A DNA stretch of 5,257 nucleotides from assembly GCA_030630935.1 (NCBI GenBank), contig DAOVMD010000247.1, positions 1 through 5,257 on the forward strand, read 5' to 3'. A program made the position numbers and the translations under genes. This document shows positions 1 through 5,140 of this stretch, piece by piece (the stretch's first letter is position 1; the number at the start of each line of letters is the position of its first letter). The notes beneath the pieces were generated by a model, which saw only the letters and a program-made list of their open reading frames with translations, had not been told where the DNA came from and searched no databases. This stretch comes from Candidatus Mcinerneyibacteriota bacterium. GTDB taxonomy: Bacteria; AUK180; JAQVHJ01.

Positions 1-20
1 AAAAGAACAGAATAATAATT

Positions 21-212
21 TTTAACAGAGATTACATGATAAATGTGATTACTAAAATAAATAGAATGAAAGCGAAATGAATTACTTTTTTACTAAAGAT
101 TAAATCAAAATTAATTCTGCGATTATGAAAAAATAAACACCTATATTTCTATTCATTTTTTTTATTACATATAATCATGTTGTCGGAATCCTTGATTCCA
201 ATCTCTGTTAAA
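21..212. repeat. Long imperfect inverted repeat (possible MITE-like element)
   Basis: The 13-mer TTTAACAGAGATT at 21-33 is matched exactly, inverted, at 200-212. The next 7 bases inward, ACATGAT at 34-40, are matched inverted at 174-180. This leaves a 19-base insertion (181-199) in the right arm only. Further inward, 43-72 pairs with 141-170 at 22 of 30 positions by my hand alignment. The centre (73-140) is unpaired AT-rich DNA. The whole would fold into one long interrupted hairpin. This architecture fits a small non-autonomous transposable element or a decayed palindromic repeat. I could not recognise target-site duplications, and the left arm may extend beyond the window start. Family assignment is unknown. 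Confidence 0.5.
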
Positions 213-263
213 GACTTACCGTTTCTAAAATCTTCAAAATATGATTTCAATATATAAAAACAA

Positions 264-275
264 TTCATTGTTAAG
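264..275 (+). repeat. 12-bp direct repeat, copy 1
   Basis: The 12-mer TTCATTGTTAAG here recurs exactly at 680-691. Both copies are followed by T-rich DNA. With AT-rich sequence a 12-mer match within several hundred bases can arise by chance, so the meaning is uncertain. Confidence 0.3.
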
Positions 276-283
276 TTTTTTTA

Positions 284-297
284 AATCGTTTACGATT
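284..297. repeat. Small hairpin AATCG-TTTA-CGATT
   Basis: A perfect 5-bp stem (284-288 with 293-297) encloses a 4-base TTTA loop. On the plus strand a T-run lies just before it rather than after it, so it is not a canonical intrinsic terminator in either direction. It may be only part of the repeat-rich background. Confidence 0.25.
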
Positions 298-348
298 CTT
301 ATGAAAATGTATTCATTCCAAAACAAAAGAATTGTATCTCAAACAAAG

Positions 349-412
349 TAGGGGTGGAAGTTTATCCGGTATTTGCCATGGTACGGGAGCGTTAACCCGA
401 ATCGCATGCATA
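349..412. other. GC-raised block with short open frames on both strands
   Basis: By hand count about half of the bases in 350-410 are G or C, against a strongly AT-rich surrounding, so this piece has a different origin or constraint from its neighbours. A 37-codon ATG-started frame runs on the minus strand from 426 to 313, with a proline-rich middle (NAPVPWQIPDKLPP). A shorter stop-to-stop frame on the plus strand reads through about 351-455. Neither has a clear Shine-Dalgarno site or a family I recognise. The block could be a remnant of a larger gene, part of an interspersed repeat, or a structured RNA. I do not call a gene here. Confidence 0.35.
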
Positions 413-460
413 TAATTCTTCGACATAATCAGGGAAGAAACTTTTTAAACATCGAGTAAT

Positions 461-485
461 CCCCGAATTTTTATTTGATTCGGGG
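461..485. repeat. Perfect 8-bp hairpin (CCCCGAAT / ATTCGGGG)
   Basis: CCCCGAAT at 461-468 pairs perfectly with ATTCGGGG at 478-485 across a 9-base T-rich loop. The stem is stable, but no T-run follows it on either strand, so it lacks the hallmark of a Rho-independent terminator. Its right arm abuts and shares a base with the first copy of the ~73-bp direct repeat. It may be a terminator lacking a U-tract, an RNA processing structure, or an end of a repeat element. Confidence 0.45.
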
Positions 486-557
486 CGGTGAAGTAAGCAT
501 TCTTTTGTATTTTTAAGCATCAGTGGCTCTAAACAAGAGTATTAAATTAAATAATAC
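485..557 (+). repeat. ~73-bp direct repeat, copy A
   Basis: This segment begins GCGGTGAAGTAAGCATTC and ends in an AT-rich tail. It aligns along its whole length with 585-656, with roughly nine mismatches and one single-base gap by hand alignment. The best-conserved core is TTTAAGCATCAGTGGCT followed by AAGAGTATTA. The copies start exactly 100 bases apart. Copy A lacks the preceding 9-mer array seen before copy B and is instead joined to the 461-485 hairpin. Confidence 0.6.
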
Positions 558-561
558 AAAA

Positions 562-588
562 CCTCTGCGTTCTCTGCGTCCTCTGCGG
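562..588 (+). repeat. Three tandem copies of 9-mer YCTCTGCGK
   Basis: CCTCTGCGT (562-570), TCTCTGCGT (571-579) and CCTCTGCGG (580-588) lie head to tail with no spacer, and the last runs into direct-repeat copy B. The GC content contrasts with the AT-rich flanks. From memory, this CTCTGCGT string followed by GCGGTGAA recurs in intergenic DNA of many environmental bacterial genomes, but I cannot verify that here. Its function is unknown to me. Confidence 0.6.
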
Positions 589-656
589 TGAAATAAGCAT
601 TCTCAAGTACTTTAAGCATCAGTGGCTTTAAAGAAGAGTATTATATTAAAAAATAC
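585..656 (+). repeat. ~73-bp direct repeat, copy B
   Basis: This is the second copy of the element at 485-557, and its GCGGTG start overlaps the last 9-mer of the tandem array. The conserved core TTTAAGCATCAGTGGCT and the AAGAGTATTA block are retained. Differences are scattered, which suggests an old duplication or independent insertion of two family members rather than a recent tandem slip. Confidence 0.6.
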
Positions 657-679
657 TTATATTTAAATTCAAAATTGTT

Positions 680-691
680 TTCATTGTTAAG
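680..691 (+). repeat. 12-bp direct repeat, copy 2
   Basis: This is an exact second copy of the TTCATTGTTAAG 12-mer at 264-275. It lies about 23 bases upstream of the operon -35 box, so it could in principle be a regulatory or insertion-related sequence. Chance is also possible in DNA this AT-rich. Confidence 0.3.
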
Positions 692-713
692 GTTTGAGTT
701 TTTTACTTTTTTC

Positions 714-742
714 TTGACATTAATGTTAATTATTGTTATAAT
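714..742 (+). promoter_or_regulatory. Consensus sigma-70-type promoter of the peptidase operon
   Basis: The -35 box TTGACA (714-719) and the -10 box TATAAT (737-742) both match the sigma-70/sigma-A consensus at all six positions, with the ideal 17-bp spacer. Transcription would start near 749 and leave a short leader of about 23 bases before the first ATG. A small palindrome, CATTAATG (718-725), overlaps the -35 edge and spacer. It could be an operator half or just AT-rich chance. Such a perfect promoter suggests strong expression unless repressed. Confidence 0.85.
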
Positions 743-760
743 GATTTTTTGCTTAAATAT

Positions 761-768
761 AAGGAAGG
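761..768 (+). promoter_or_regulatory. Ribosome binding site of the first M42 gene
   Basis: AAGGAAGG lies 3 bases before the ATG at 772, and its AAGGA portion sits 6 bases before it. This supports that start codon, and the short leader leaves no room for a longer reading frame. Confidence 0.75.
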
Positions 769-771
769 TAA

Positions 772-1803
772 ATGAAAAAGATATTAGAGGATTTAGTAAA
801 GACATTCTCACCTTCAGGGGATGAAGAGCTCATTCGGCGAAAGATCAAGAGATATTTTAAGGGTGCCGGATTAGAAGTAAAGACTGATCGTATAGGGAAT
901 ATTTGGGGAATTCGTAAAGGAAAGAAGAAGAAAGTTCTCATGATAGAAGCTCATATGGATGAGATTGCTTTGATGGTATCCTATTTTGAGGAAAGAGGTT
1001 TTCTCCGATTTACAACGATAGGTGGTTTTGACCCGAAGATTTTACCCGGTACAGAAGTAATAATACATGGTAAGAAAAAGATTAAAGGAGTAATTTCTTC
1101 TATTCCTCCGCATTTGCAGACAGGTAAGCGGACTAAACCCTGGTCCATGACCGAGATTTTTATAGATACCGGATTAAATGATTTAGATTTACAGGCAAAT
1201 GTTCGAGTAGGGGATTATATTTCTTTACCTAAATCCTTTATATCGCTGAAGAATTCCCGGGTTGCCGGGGCTTCACTTGATAATCGGGTAGGAGTTTCAC
1301 TTCTGGTAGATATTGCGCAATCGCTGAATAAGGTTACAGATTTTACGATTGTTTTTGCAGCAACATTTGGTGAGGAGATCGGTTTACGCGGTGGAATTAC
1401 TTCGAGTTACAGAATTAAGCCGGATATTGGAATATGCCTTGATGTATCTTTTGGTGATTTTCCGGGGCAGCCTAACTTATTAACCAAGTTAGGTTCCGGT
1501 CCGATTCTTTCGATTGGACCTGTGTATCACTCGGTTTTTCAGAATTTTATCAAGAAAACAGCCAAAAGGAAAAAGATCAAGTTTCAGCATGAGATTGAGA
1601 ATCGTCCTGGCGGCACGAATGCCGGACCTATTCAATTGAGCGGCGCGGGAATTGCAGTTGCAGGCATCTCTGTGCCGATTAGAAATATGCATTCACCTGT
1701 TGAGGTTGCTGACTTGAATGATATTAAGAATACATCAAAATTAATTAAAGAGGTTATATCCACATTAAAAATTAGTATTTTGGAGAAAGTGAAATGTTAT
1801 TAA
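772..1803 (+). CDS. M42 family metallo-aminopeptidase (first of three paralogs, most diverged)
   Basis: This is a 343-residue cytosolic zinc- or cobalt-dependent aminopeptidase of the TET/PepA/FrvX type, which removes N-terminal residues from short peptides. The M42 metal and catalytic residues are in place: His61 and Asp63 in EAHMDEI, bridging Asp170 in ASLDNRVG, the Glu201-Glu202 pair in FGEEIGLRG, Asp224 in CLDVS, and His307 in NMHSPVE. Residues about 65-155 are the usual inserted PDZ-like oligomerisation domain. Length is normal and there is no signal peptide. It differs from the next two genes at conserved spots: the residue before the Glu pair is Gly rather than Gln, the second acid of DDR is Asn, and GGTDAG reads GGTNAG. 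Its specificity therefore probably differs, but it is not obviously dead. The family call is firm. The preferred substrate, and older labels such as endoglucanase M or deblocking aminopeptidase, cannot be settled. Its last 10 bases overlap the next gene. Confidence 0.93.
   Translation: MKKILEDLVKTFSPSGDEELIRRKIKRYFKGAGLEVKTDRIGNIWGIRKGKKKKVLMIEAHMDEIALMVSYFEERGFLRFTTIGGFDPKILPGTEVIIHGKKKIKGVISSIPPHLQTGKRTKPWSMTEIFIDTGLNDLDLQANVRVGDYISLPKSFISLKNSRVAGASLDNRVGVSLLVDIAQSLNKVTDFTIVFAATFGEEIGLRGGITSSYRIKPDIGICLDVSFGDFPGQPNLLTKLGSGPILSIGPVYHSVFQNFIKKTAKRKKIKFQHEIENRPGGTNAGPIQLSGAGIAVAGISVPIRNMHSPVEVADLNDIKNTSKLIKEVISTLKISILEKVKCY
1471..1493. repeat. Perfect 8-bp hairpin inside the first M42 gene
   Basis: CCTAACTT (1471-1478) pairs exactly with AAGTTAGG (1486-1493) around a 7-base loop. 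It lies in the coding sequence for the Pro-Asn-Leu-Leu-Thr-Lys-Leu-Gly segment and is not followed by a T-run. It may influence mRNA stability or be a coding coincidence. Confidence 0.35.
1782..1785 (+). promoter_or_regulatory. Ribosome binding site of the second M42 gene, inside the first
   Basis: GGAG, within TTGGAGAAAG, lies 8 bases before the ATG at 1794 and inside the last codons of the preceding gene. Together with the 10-bp gene overlap it suggests translational coupling and fixes the start of the second peptidase. Confidence 0.65.
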
Positions 1804-2810
1804 AAGAGATATCCAATATTCCTGGACCTTCAGGATATGAGAAACCAATCAGGGATTATCTAAAGAAACTCGTTAGAAAAAACTGTAAAACCCTGGAGAC
1901 TGATGCATTAGGAAATATAATTTGTTTTAAACCCGGTAAGAAGAAGACACCGCGGATTATGTTATCTGCACATATGGACGAAGTTGGGTTTATTGTTTCT
2001 GAAATAAATCCTGACGGATTCTTAAAAGTTCAATCCTTAGGTGGGATTGACCCAAGAGTCGTTCTTACGAAGAAGGTTTATTTTCCTGGTCAAAAAATTA
2101 AAGGAGTAGTTGGAGTTATCCCTATTCATCTTATGAAAAAGGGAGATGGAGATAAGGTTCCTGACTGGGATTCAATTTATATTGACATCGGAGCAAAGAA
2201 CAAGAAGGATGCGGAGAAATATATTCAACTTGGAGATGTTGCAGTTTTTGATACTGAATTTGAGGACCTTGGTGATGTTTACAAAGGAAAATCCTTTGAT
2301 GATAGAGTAGGATGTTATATCCTTCAAGAAATGTTAAAGAAGAGATTTGAATATTCAATTTATGGAGTTTTCACAACACAGGAAGAATTCGGATTACGCG
2401 GGGTTCGACCCGCAGTAAATAAAGTAAAACCTGATATTGCAATTAATTTAGAATGTACGACTGCAGGTGATCTACCCACAGAAAAGGATTTAACTCCTTC
2501 AACCGAACTTGGAAAAGGCCCAGCAATTACAATTATGGACAGAACCTCTATTTCTTCTCCTAAGTTAGTTGATTACCTTGTTAAACTTGCAAAGCAAAAT
2601 AAAATTCCGTATCAATTTAAAAGAACCACAACAGGTGGAACTGATGCCGGGTATATTCATTTATCAAGAGACGGAGTTGCAACCGTAACAATTTCAGTTC
2701 CTGCAAGATATATCCATTCACCAGTCAGTTTAATTAGTAAATCTGATTTAGAGAATGCAATTAAATTAGTAGAATTAGCGATTATAAACTTAGATAGGAT
2801 AAAACTTTAA
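1794..2810 (+). CDS. M42 family metallo-aminopeptidase (second of three paralogs)
   Basis: This is a 338-residue cytosolic M42 aminopeptidase. The N-terminal signature PGPSGYE (10-16) is followed by His60 and Asp62 in SAHMDEVG, the inserted oligomerisation domain at about 65-155, and bridging Asp169 in KSFDDRVG. Next come Glu197 (expected general base) and Glu198 (metal) in TTQEEFGLRG, Glu220 in INLECTTAGD, and His308 in YIHSPV. The second-metal ligand is Glu rather than the Asp of both neighbours. From family knowledge both acids occur at this position, so activity is likely. It shares YIDIGAKNK, TTQEE-GLRG and GGTDAG-IHL-R blocks with the third paralog, so those two are closer to each other than to the first. 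M42 proteins typically form 12-subunit tetrahedral particles, and this one could do so alone or with a sister subunit. Substrate preference is not readable from motifs. Confidence 0.94.
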   Translation: MLLKEISNIPGPSGYEKPIRDYLKKLVRKNCKTLETDALGNIICFKPGKKKTPRIMLSAHMDEVGFIVSEINPDGFLKVQSLGGIDPRVVLTKKVYFPGQKIKGVVGVIPIHLMKKGDGDKVPDWDSIYIDIGAKNKKDAEKYIQLGDVAVFDTEFEDLGDVYKGKSFDDRVGCYILQEMLKKRFEYSIYGVFTTQEEFGLRGVRPAVNKVKPDIAINLECTTAGDLPTEKDLTPSTELGKGPAITIMDRTSISSPKLVDYLVKLAKQNKIPYQFKRTTTGGTDAGYIHLSRDGVATVTISVPARYIHSPVSLISKSDLENAIKLVELAIINLDRIKL

Positions 2811-2815
2811 TATTT

Positions 2816-2820
2816 GGAGG
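2816..2820 (+). promoter_or_regulatory. Strong ribosome binding site of the third M42 gene
   Basis: GGAGG is a full Shine-Dalgarno core, 6 bases before the ATG at 2827 in the 16-base gap after the second gene. It is the strongest-looking ribosome site in the operon and defines the start. Confidence 0.8.
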
Positions 2821-2826
2821 CTTTCA

Positions 2827-3846
2827 ATGAAAGGCACAATAAATTTAATTAAAAAACTAACTTCAATAGTTGGTCCATCCGGATACGAAGATGAAATCAG
2901 GGAAGTAATAAAGAAGGAAGTTAAGAAATTAAAGATAAAGCATATCGAAGAGACCCCGCTTGGTGCTTTGATAGTTAAAGTAGGCAGTGGTAAGAAGAAG
3001 ATAATGTTAGCTGGTCATATGGATGAGATTGGGATTTTATCTACACATATTGACAAGAAAGGTTTTATCAGATTTGCAAATATTGGGGGAGTTTCCAAGT
3101 ATGGTTTAATAGGGTCCCGGATAAAGTTTGTAAATGGTGTTTCCGGTTTAATTTCAACTGAACCGATTAAAAAACCTGAGCAGTTTTCATTTGAAAAATT
3201 ATACATTGATATTGGTGCGAAAAATAAGACTGCAGCTGCAAAGCTTGTCCCAGTCGGGACATTTGGAGTTTTTGATAAGGAATGTGTAGTTTTGGGTAAC
3301 CGAATAATTTCAAAGGCGATGGACGATCGAATTGGGTGTGTCGTAATGCTTAATGTTTTAAAGAAGGTTTATAATAAGAAACTTCCATACCAGGTTTATT
3401 TCGTTTTTACTACACAAGAAGAAGTTGGTCTTCGTGGTGCAAAGACTTCAGCTTTCAAGATCGACCCTGATTTTGGGATTGCACTTGATGTTACAGGCAC
3501 TGGTGATACTCCCGAAGGCTATAAAATGGCAGTGAATCTTGGAGACGGTGTAGCAATTAAAGTTAAGGACAGGTCATTGATTACTCATCCGAAGTTGAAA
3601 GATGTTTGTGTAAAACTTGCAGAGGAAAAAAATATAAAATATCAACTTGAGATACTTGAATGGGGTGGAACAGATGCGGGAGCGATTCATCTGACAAGAG
3701 CAGGAATTCCAAGTACAGTTTTTTCAATTCCGACCAGATACATCCATTCTCAATCTGAAATGATTGATATGGATGATGTAAAAGCAACCGAAGCTCTCCT
3801 TGAAAAGATCATTACAACTAAAGATTTAGGAAATTTAAAGTTTTAG
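2827..3846 (+). CDS. M42 family metallo-aminopeptidase (third of three paralogs)
   Basis: This is a 339-residue M42 aminopeptidase with the most canonical active site of the three. It has VGPSGYE (15-21), His64 and Asp66 in AGHMDEIG, bridging Asp166 in KAMDDRIG, Glu198 and Glu199 in TTQEEVGLRG, Asp221 in ALDVTGTGDTP, GGTDAG (280-285), and His307 in RYIHSQSE. Its inserted domain (about 70-155) is shorter and differently sequenced around 112-122 from the second paralog. That region lies near where TET paralogs differ in pocket and assembly contacts. The length is normal and there is no export signal. It probably hydrolyses amino-terminal residues of small peptides downstream of cytosolic proteases or peptide import. 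The exact preference (acidic, hydrophobic or basic) is unknown. The stop lies 3 bases before the acetyltransferase start. Confidence 0.94.
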   Translation: MKGTINLIKKLTSIVGPSGYEDEIREVIKKEVKKLKIKHIEETPLGALIVKVGSGKKKIMLAGHMDEIGILSTHIDKKGFIRFANIGGVSKYGLIGSRIKFVNGVSGLISTEPIKKPEQFSFEKLYIDIGAKNKTAAAKLVPVGTFGVFDKECVVLGNRIISKAMDDRIGCVVMLNVLKKVYNKKLPYQVYFVFTTQEEVGLRGAKTSAFKIDPDFGIALDVTGTGDTPEGYKMAVNLGDGVAIKVKDRSLITHPKLKDVCVKLAEEKNIKYQLEILEWGGTDAGAIHLTRAGIPSTVFSIPTRYIHSQSEMIDMDDVKATEALLEKIITTKDLGNLKF

Positions 3847-3849
3847 AAA

Positions 3850-4329
3850 ATGTTTTCAGTTAAATTTGGCAATCTTAATGACGTAGAACATATTATTAGA
3901 TTATGGAAAGGGATGATGCATTATCATGTTAAGTTTTCCCCTTTATTTAATCTTTGTGAAGACCCTGAAAGATTCTATAAGATGTATCTGGTTAATTCAC
4001 TTAATAATCCTGAAGTTGCATACGGTGTTATCTATGATGAAACAGATGCTATACTTGGTTATGTCCGAGGTTCTATAATATCCCGGGCTCCTATCTTCGA
4101 AAAAAGAAGGATTGGTATGATAAATGAAATTTATGTTTCAACTGAACATAGACGCAAGGGATTAGGTCGAAAATTAACCGAGTTTGTTTTTAATTGGTTC
4201 ACTGAAAAGGGTGTGGAATATATTGAATTAGAAGTTTCGTCAGGTAATTCTGACAGTGTGAAATTTTGGGAGTCAATCGGTTTTACTAACTATAAACTAA
4301 AGATGAGTATTAATTATGGGAAAAAATGA
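3850..4329 (+). CDS. GNAT family N-acetyltransferase
   Basis: This 159-residue protein has a complete GNAT fold. The amino half (1-60) carries the acceptor-side helices. Strand beta4 is at about 88-96 (MINEIYVST), followed by the acetyl-CoA pyrophosphate-binding motif RRKGLG (101-106) and its helix. Strand beta5 (YIELEVSS, 124-131) and a C-terminal NSDSVKFWESIGF block (133-145) complete it. It would transfer an acetyl group from acetyl-CoA to an amine, but the acceptor could be a protein N-terminus, a peptide, a polyamine or a small metabolite. It follows the third peptidase by 3 bases with only a weak upstream ribosome site, so its translation is probably coupled. Its last 14 bases overlap the phosphorylase gene. 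It does not look like a canonical RimI. A role in capping peptides beside aminopeptidases is only a suggestion from location. Confidence 0.88.
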   Translation: MFSVKFGNLNDVEHIIRLWKGMMHYHVKFSPLFNLCEDPERFYKMYLVNSLNNPEVAYGVIYDETDAILGYVRGSIISRAPIFEKRRIGMINEIYVSTEHRRKGLGRKLTEFVFNWFTEKGVEYIELEVSSGNSDSVKFWESIGFTNYKLKMSINYGKK

Positions 4330-5137
4330 AATAAAGAGTTTAACACGGGCGCGTGATTTTATTTTTAAGAAAACTTCGATCAAGCCGGAGATTGGTGTAA
4401 TTTTAGGTTCCGGTCTTGGAGCATTTGCAGAGCAGTTAAAAGATTCCACCGTTATTCCTTACTCAAAGATTCCGGGTTTTCAGAGATCTCAAGTGAAAGG
4501 TCACTCAAACGAATTATTTTTAGGTAAGCTGCGGAATAAAACGGTTGCCGTGATGAAAGGGAGGTATCACTATTACGAGGGGTATTCAATTTTTGATGTT
4601 ACTTTCCCTGTAAGAACTCTACATGCTTTAGGTGTAAAGAAATTAATTATTACAAATGCCGCTGGTAGTTTAAAGAAATCTATTCCACCTGGTTCTTTAA
4701 TGTTCATAAAAGATCATATTAACTTATCCGGGAAGAATCCCCTGATCGGAATATCATCAGAGTTTGGTGAGAAATTTGTTGATTTAACAGATGCGTATTC
4801 AAAGAAATTATTAAAGCCAGCTCAAGCAGTTGCTAAGAAGCTAATGATTAAAGTTAAGTCGGGGGTTTATGTATTCCTGACAGGGCCATCTTATGAAACC
4901 CCTGCAGAAGTGAAGATGCTGGAGAAATTAGGCGGGACAGCTGTAGGTATGTCCACAGTTCCTGAAGTTATTGTTGCAAACCAATTAGGATTAGATGTCC
5001 TTGGAATCTCAAGTATCACCAACTTTGCGTCAGGTCTTTCAAGCGGAAAAATTCACCATAAGGAAGTGATCGAGGTTAATAAAAGAACTTCAAAAGCATT
5101 TATCAAGTTGTTAAAAAATATTATTCTACATATTTAA
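4316..5137 (+). CDS. punA: Purine nucleoside phosphorylase, trimeric (PNP-I) type
   Basis: This 273-residue enzyme splits inosine, guanosine or their deoxy forms with phosphate into a purine base and (deoxy)ribose-1-phosphate, a step of purine salvage in the cytosol. Length and motifs fit the low-mass homotrimeric class. Phosphate-binding ILGSGLG holds Ser32, KGHSN holds His63, and GRYHYYEGY holds Arg83 and His85. TNAAGS is at 113-118 and DHINL at 133-137. GPSYETPAE (190-198) forms the base and sugar pocket, GMSTVPEV (211-218) is a family hallmark, ITNFASG holds Asn236, and His248 precedes KEV. Asn236 at the purine-specificity position favours 6-oxopurines over adenine nucleosides, and the related 5'-methylthioadenosine phosphorylase is less likely. 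Translation probably couples to the acetyltransferase through the 14-bp overlap, as the upstream ribosome site is weak. Confidence 0.93.
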   Translation: MGKNEIKSLTRARDFIFKKTSIKPEIGVILGSGLGAFAEQLKDSTVIPYSKIPGFQRSQVKGHSNELFLGKLRNKTVAVMKGRYHYYEGYSIFDVTFPVRTLHALGVKKLIITNAAGSLKKSIPPGSLMFIKDHINLSGKNPLIGISSEFGEKFVDLTDAYSKKLLKPAQAVAKKLMIKVKSGVYVFLTGPSYETPAEVKMLEKLGGTAVGMSTVPEVIVANQLGLDVLGISSITNFASGLSSGKIHHKEVIEVNKRTSKAFIKLLKNIILHI

Positions 5138-5140
5138 TCT

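Larger units (their letters stand above)
1..771. other. Long AT-rich intergenic region with repeats, no convincing gene
   Basis: This 771-base stretch before the operon contains no open frame that I can support as a gene. It is strongly AT-rich, with many stops in all frames. It is not featureless: it contains a long inverted repeat, a GC-raised block, a strong hairpin, a pair of direct repeats with a 9-mer tandem array, and the operon promoter, each listed separately. I looked for tRNA-like T-loops and rRNA-like segments and saw none. The gene to the left lies outside the window, so its 3' end and terminator cannot be judged. The density of repeats suggests a site that has accumulated small non-coding mobile or repetitive elements. 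Confidence 0.7.

Noticed and set aside
313-426. A 37-codon minus-strand frame with a proline-rich centre
   Set aside because: No Shine-Dalgarno site, no recognised family, and the open frame may simply reflect the GC-raised block. It is kept as a finding and not called as a gene.
461-485. Intrinsic terminator
   Set aside because: The stem is good, but no T-run follows it on the plus strand and the minus-strand continuation is also not T-rich.
485-656. CRISPR array
   Set aside because: Only two copies of a ~73-bp imperfect unit, 27 bases between them, and no third unit or cas gene in the window.
1489-1692. Minus-strand open frame opposite the first peptidase
   Set aside because: It lies wholly inside a well-supported coding sequence with family motifs and has no ribosome site of its own, so it is a shadow. 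The same applies to frames opposite at 753-941, 2131-2358, 3015-3206 and 3581-3787.
3247-3260. Hairpin GTCCC-AGTC-GGGAC in the third peptidase
   Set aside because: A five-base stem within coding DNA with no T-run. Such stems are expected by chance.
772-3846. Cellulase/endoglucanase M annotation for the M42 genes
   Set aside because: That label is a historical assignment for M42 homologs. The motifs present are those of dinuclear-metal aminopeptidases.
4316-5137. 5'-methylthioadenosine phosphorylase instead of purine nucleoside phosphorylase
   Set aside because: The GPSYETPAE, GMSTVPEV and ITN-containing pocket with Asn236 fits the 6-oxopurine PNP-I class better.
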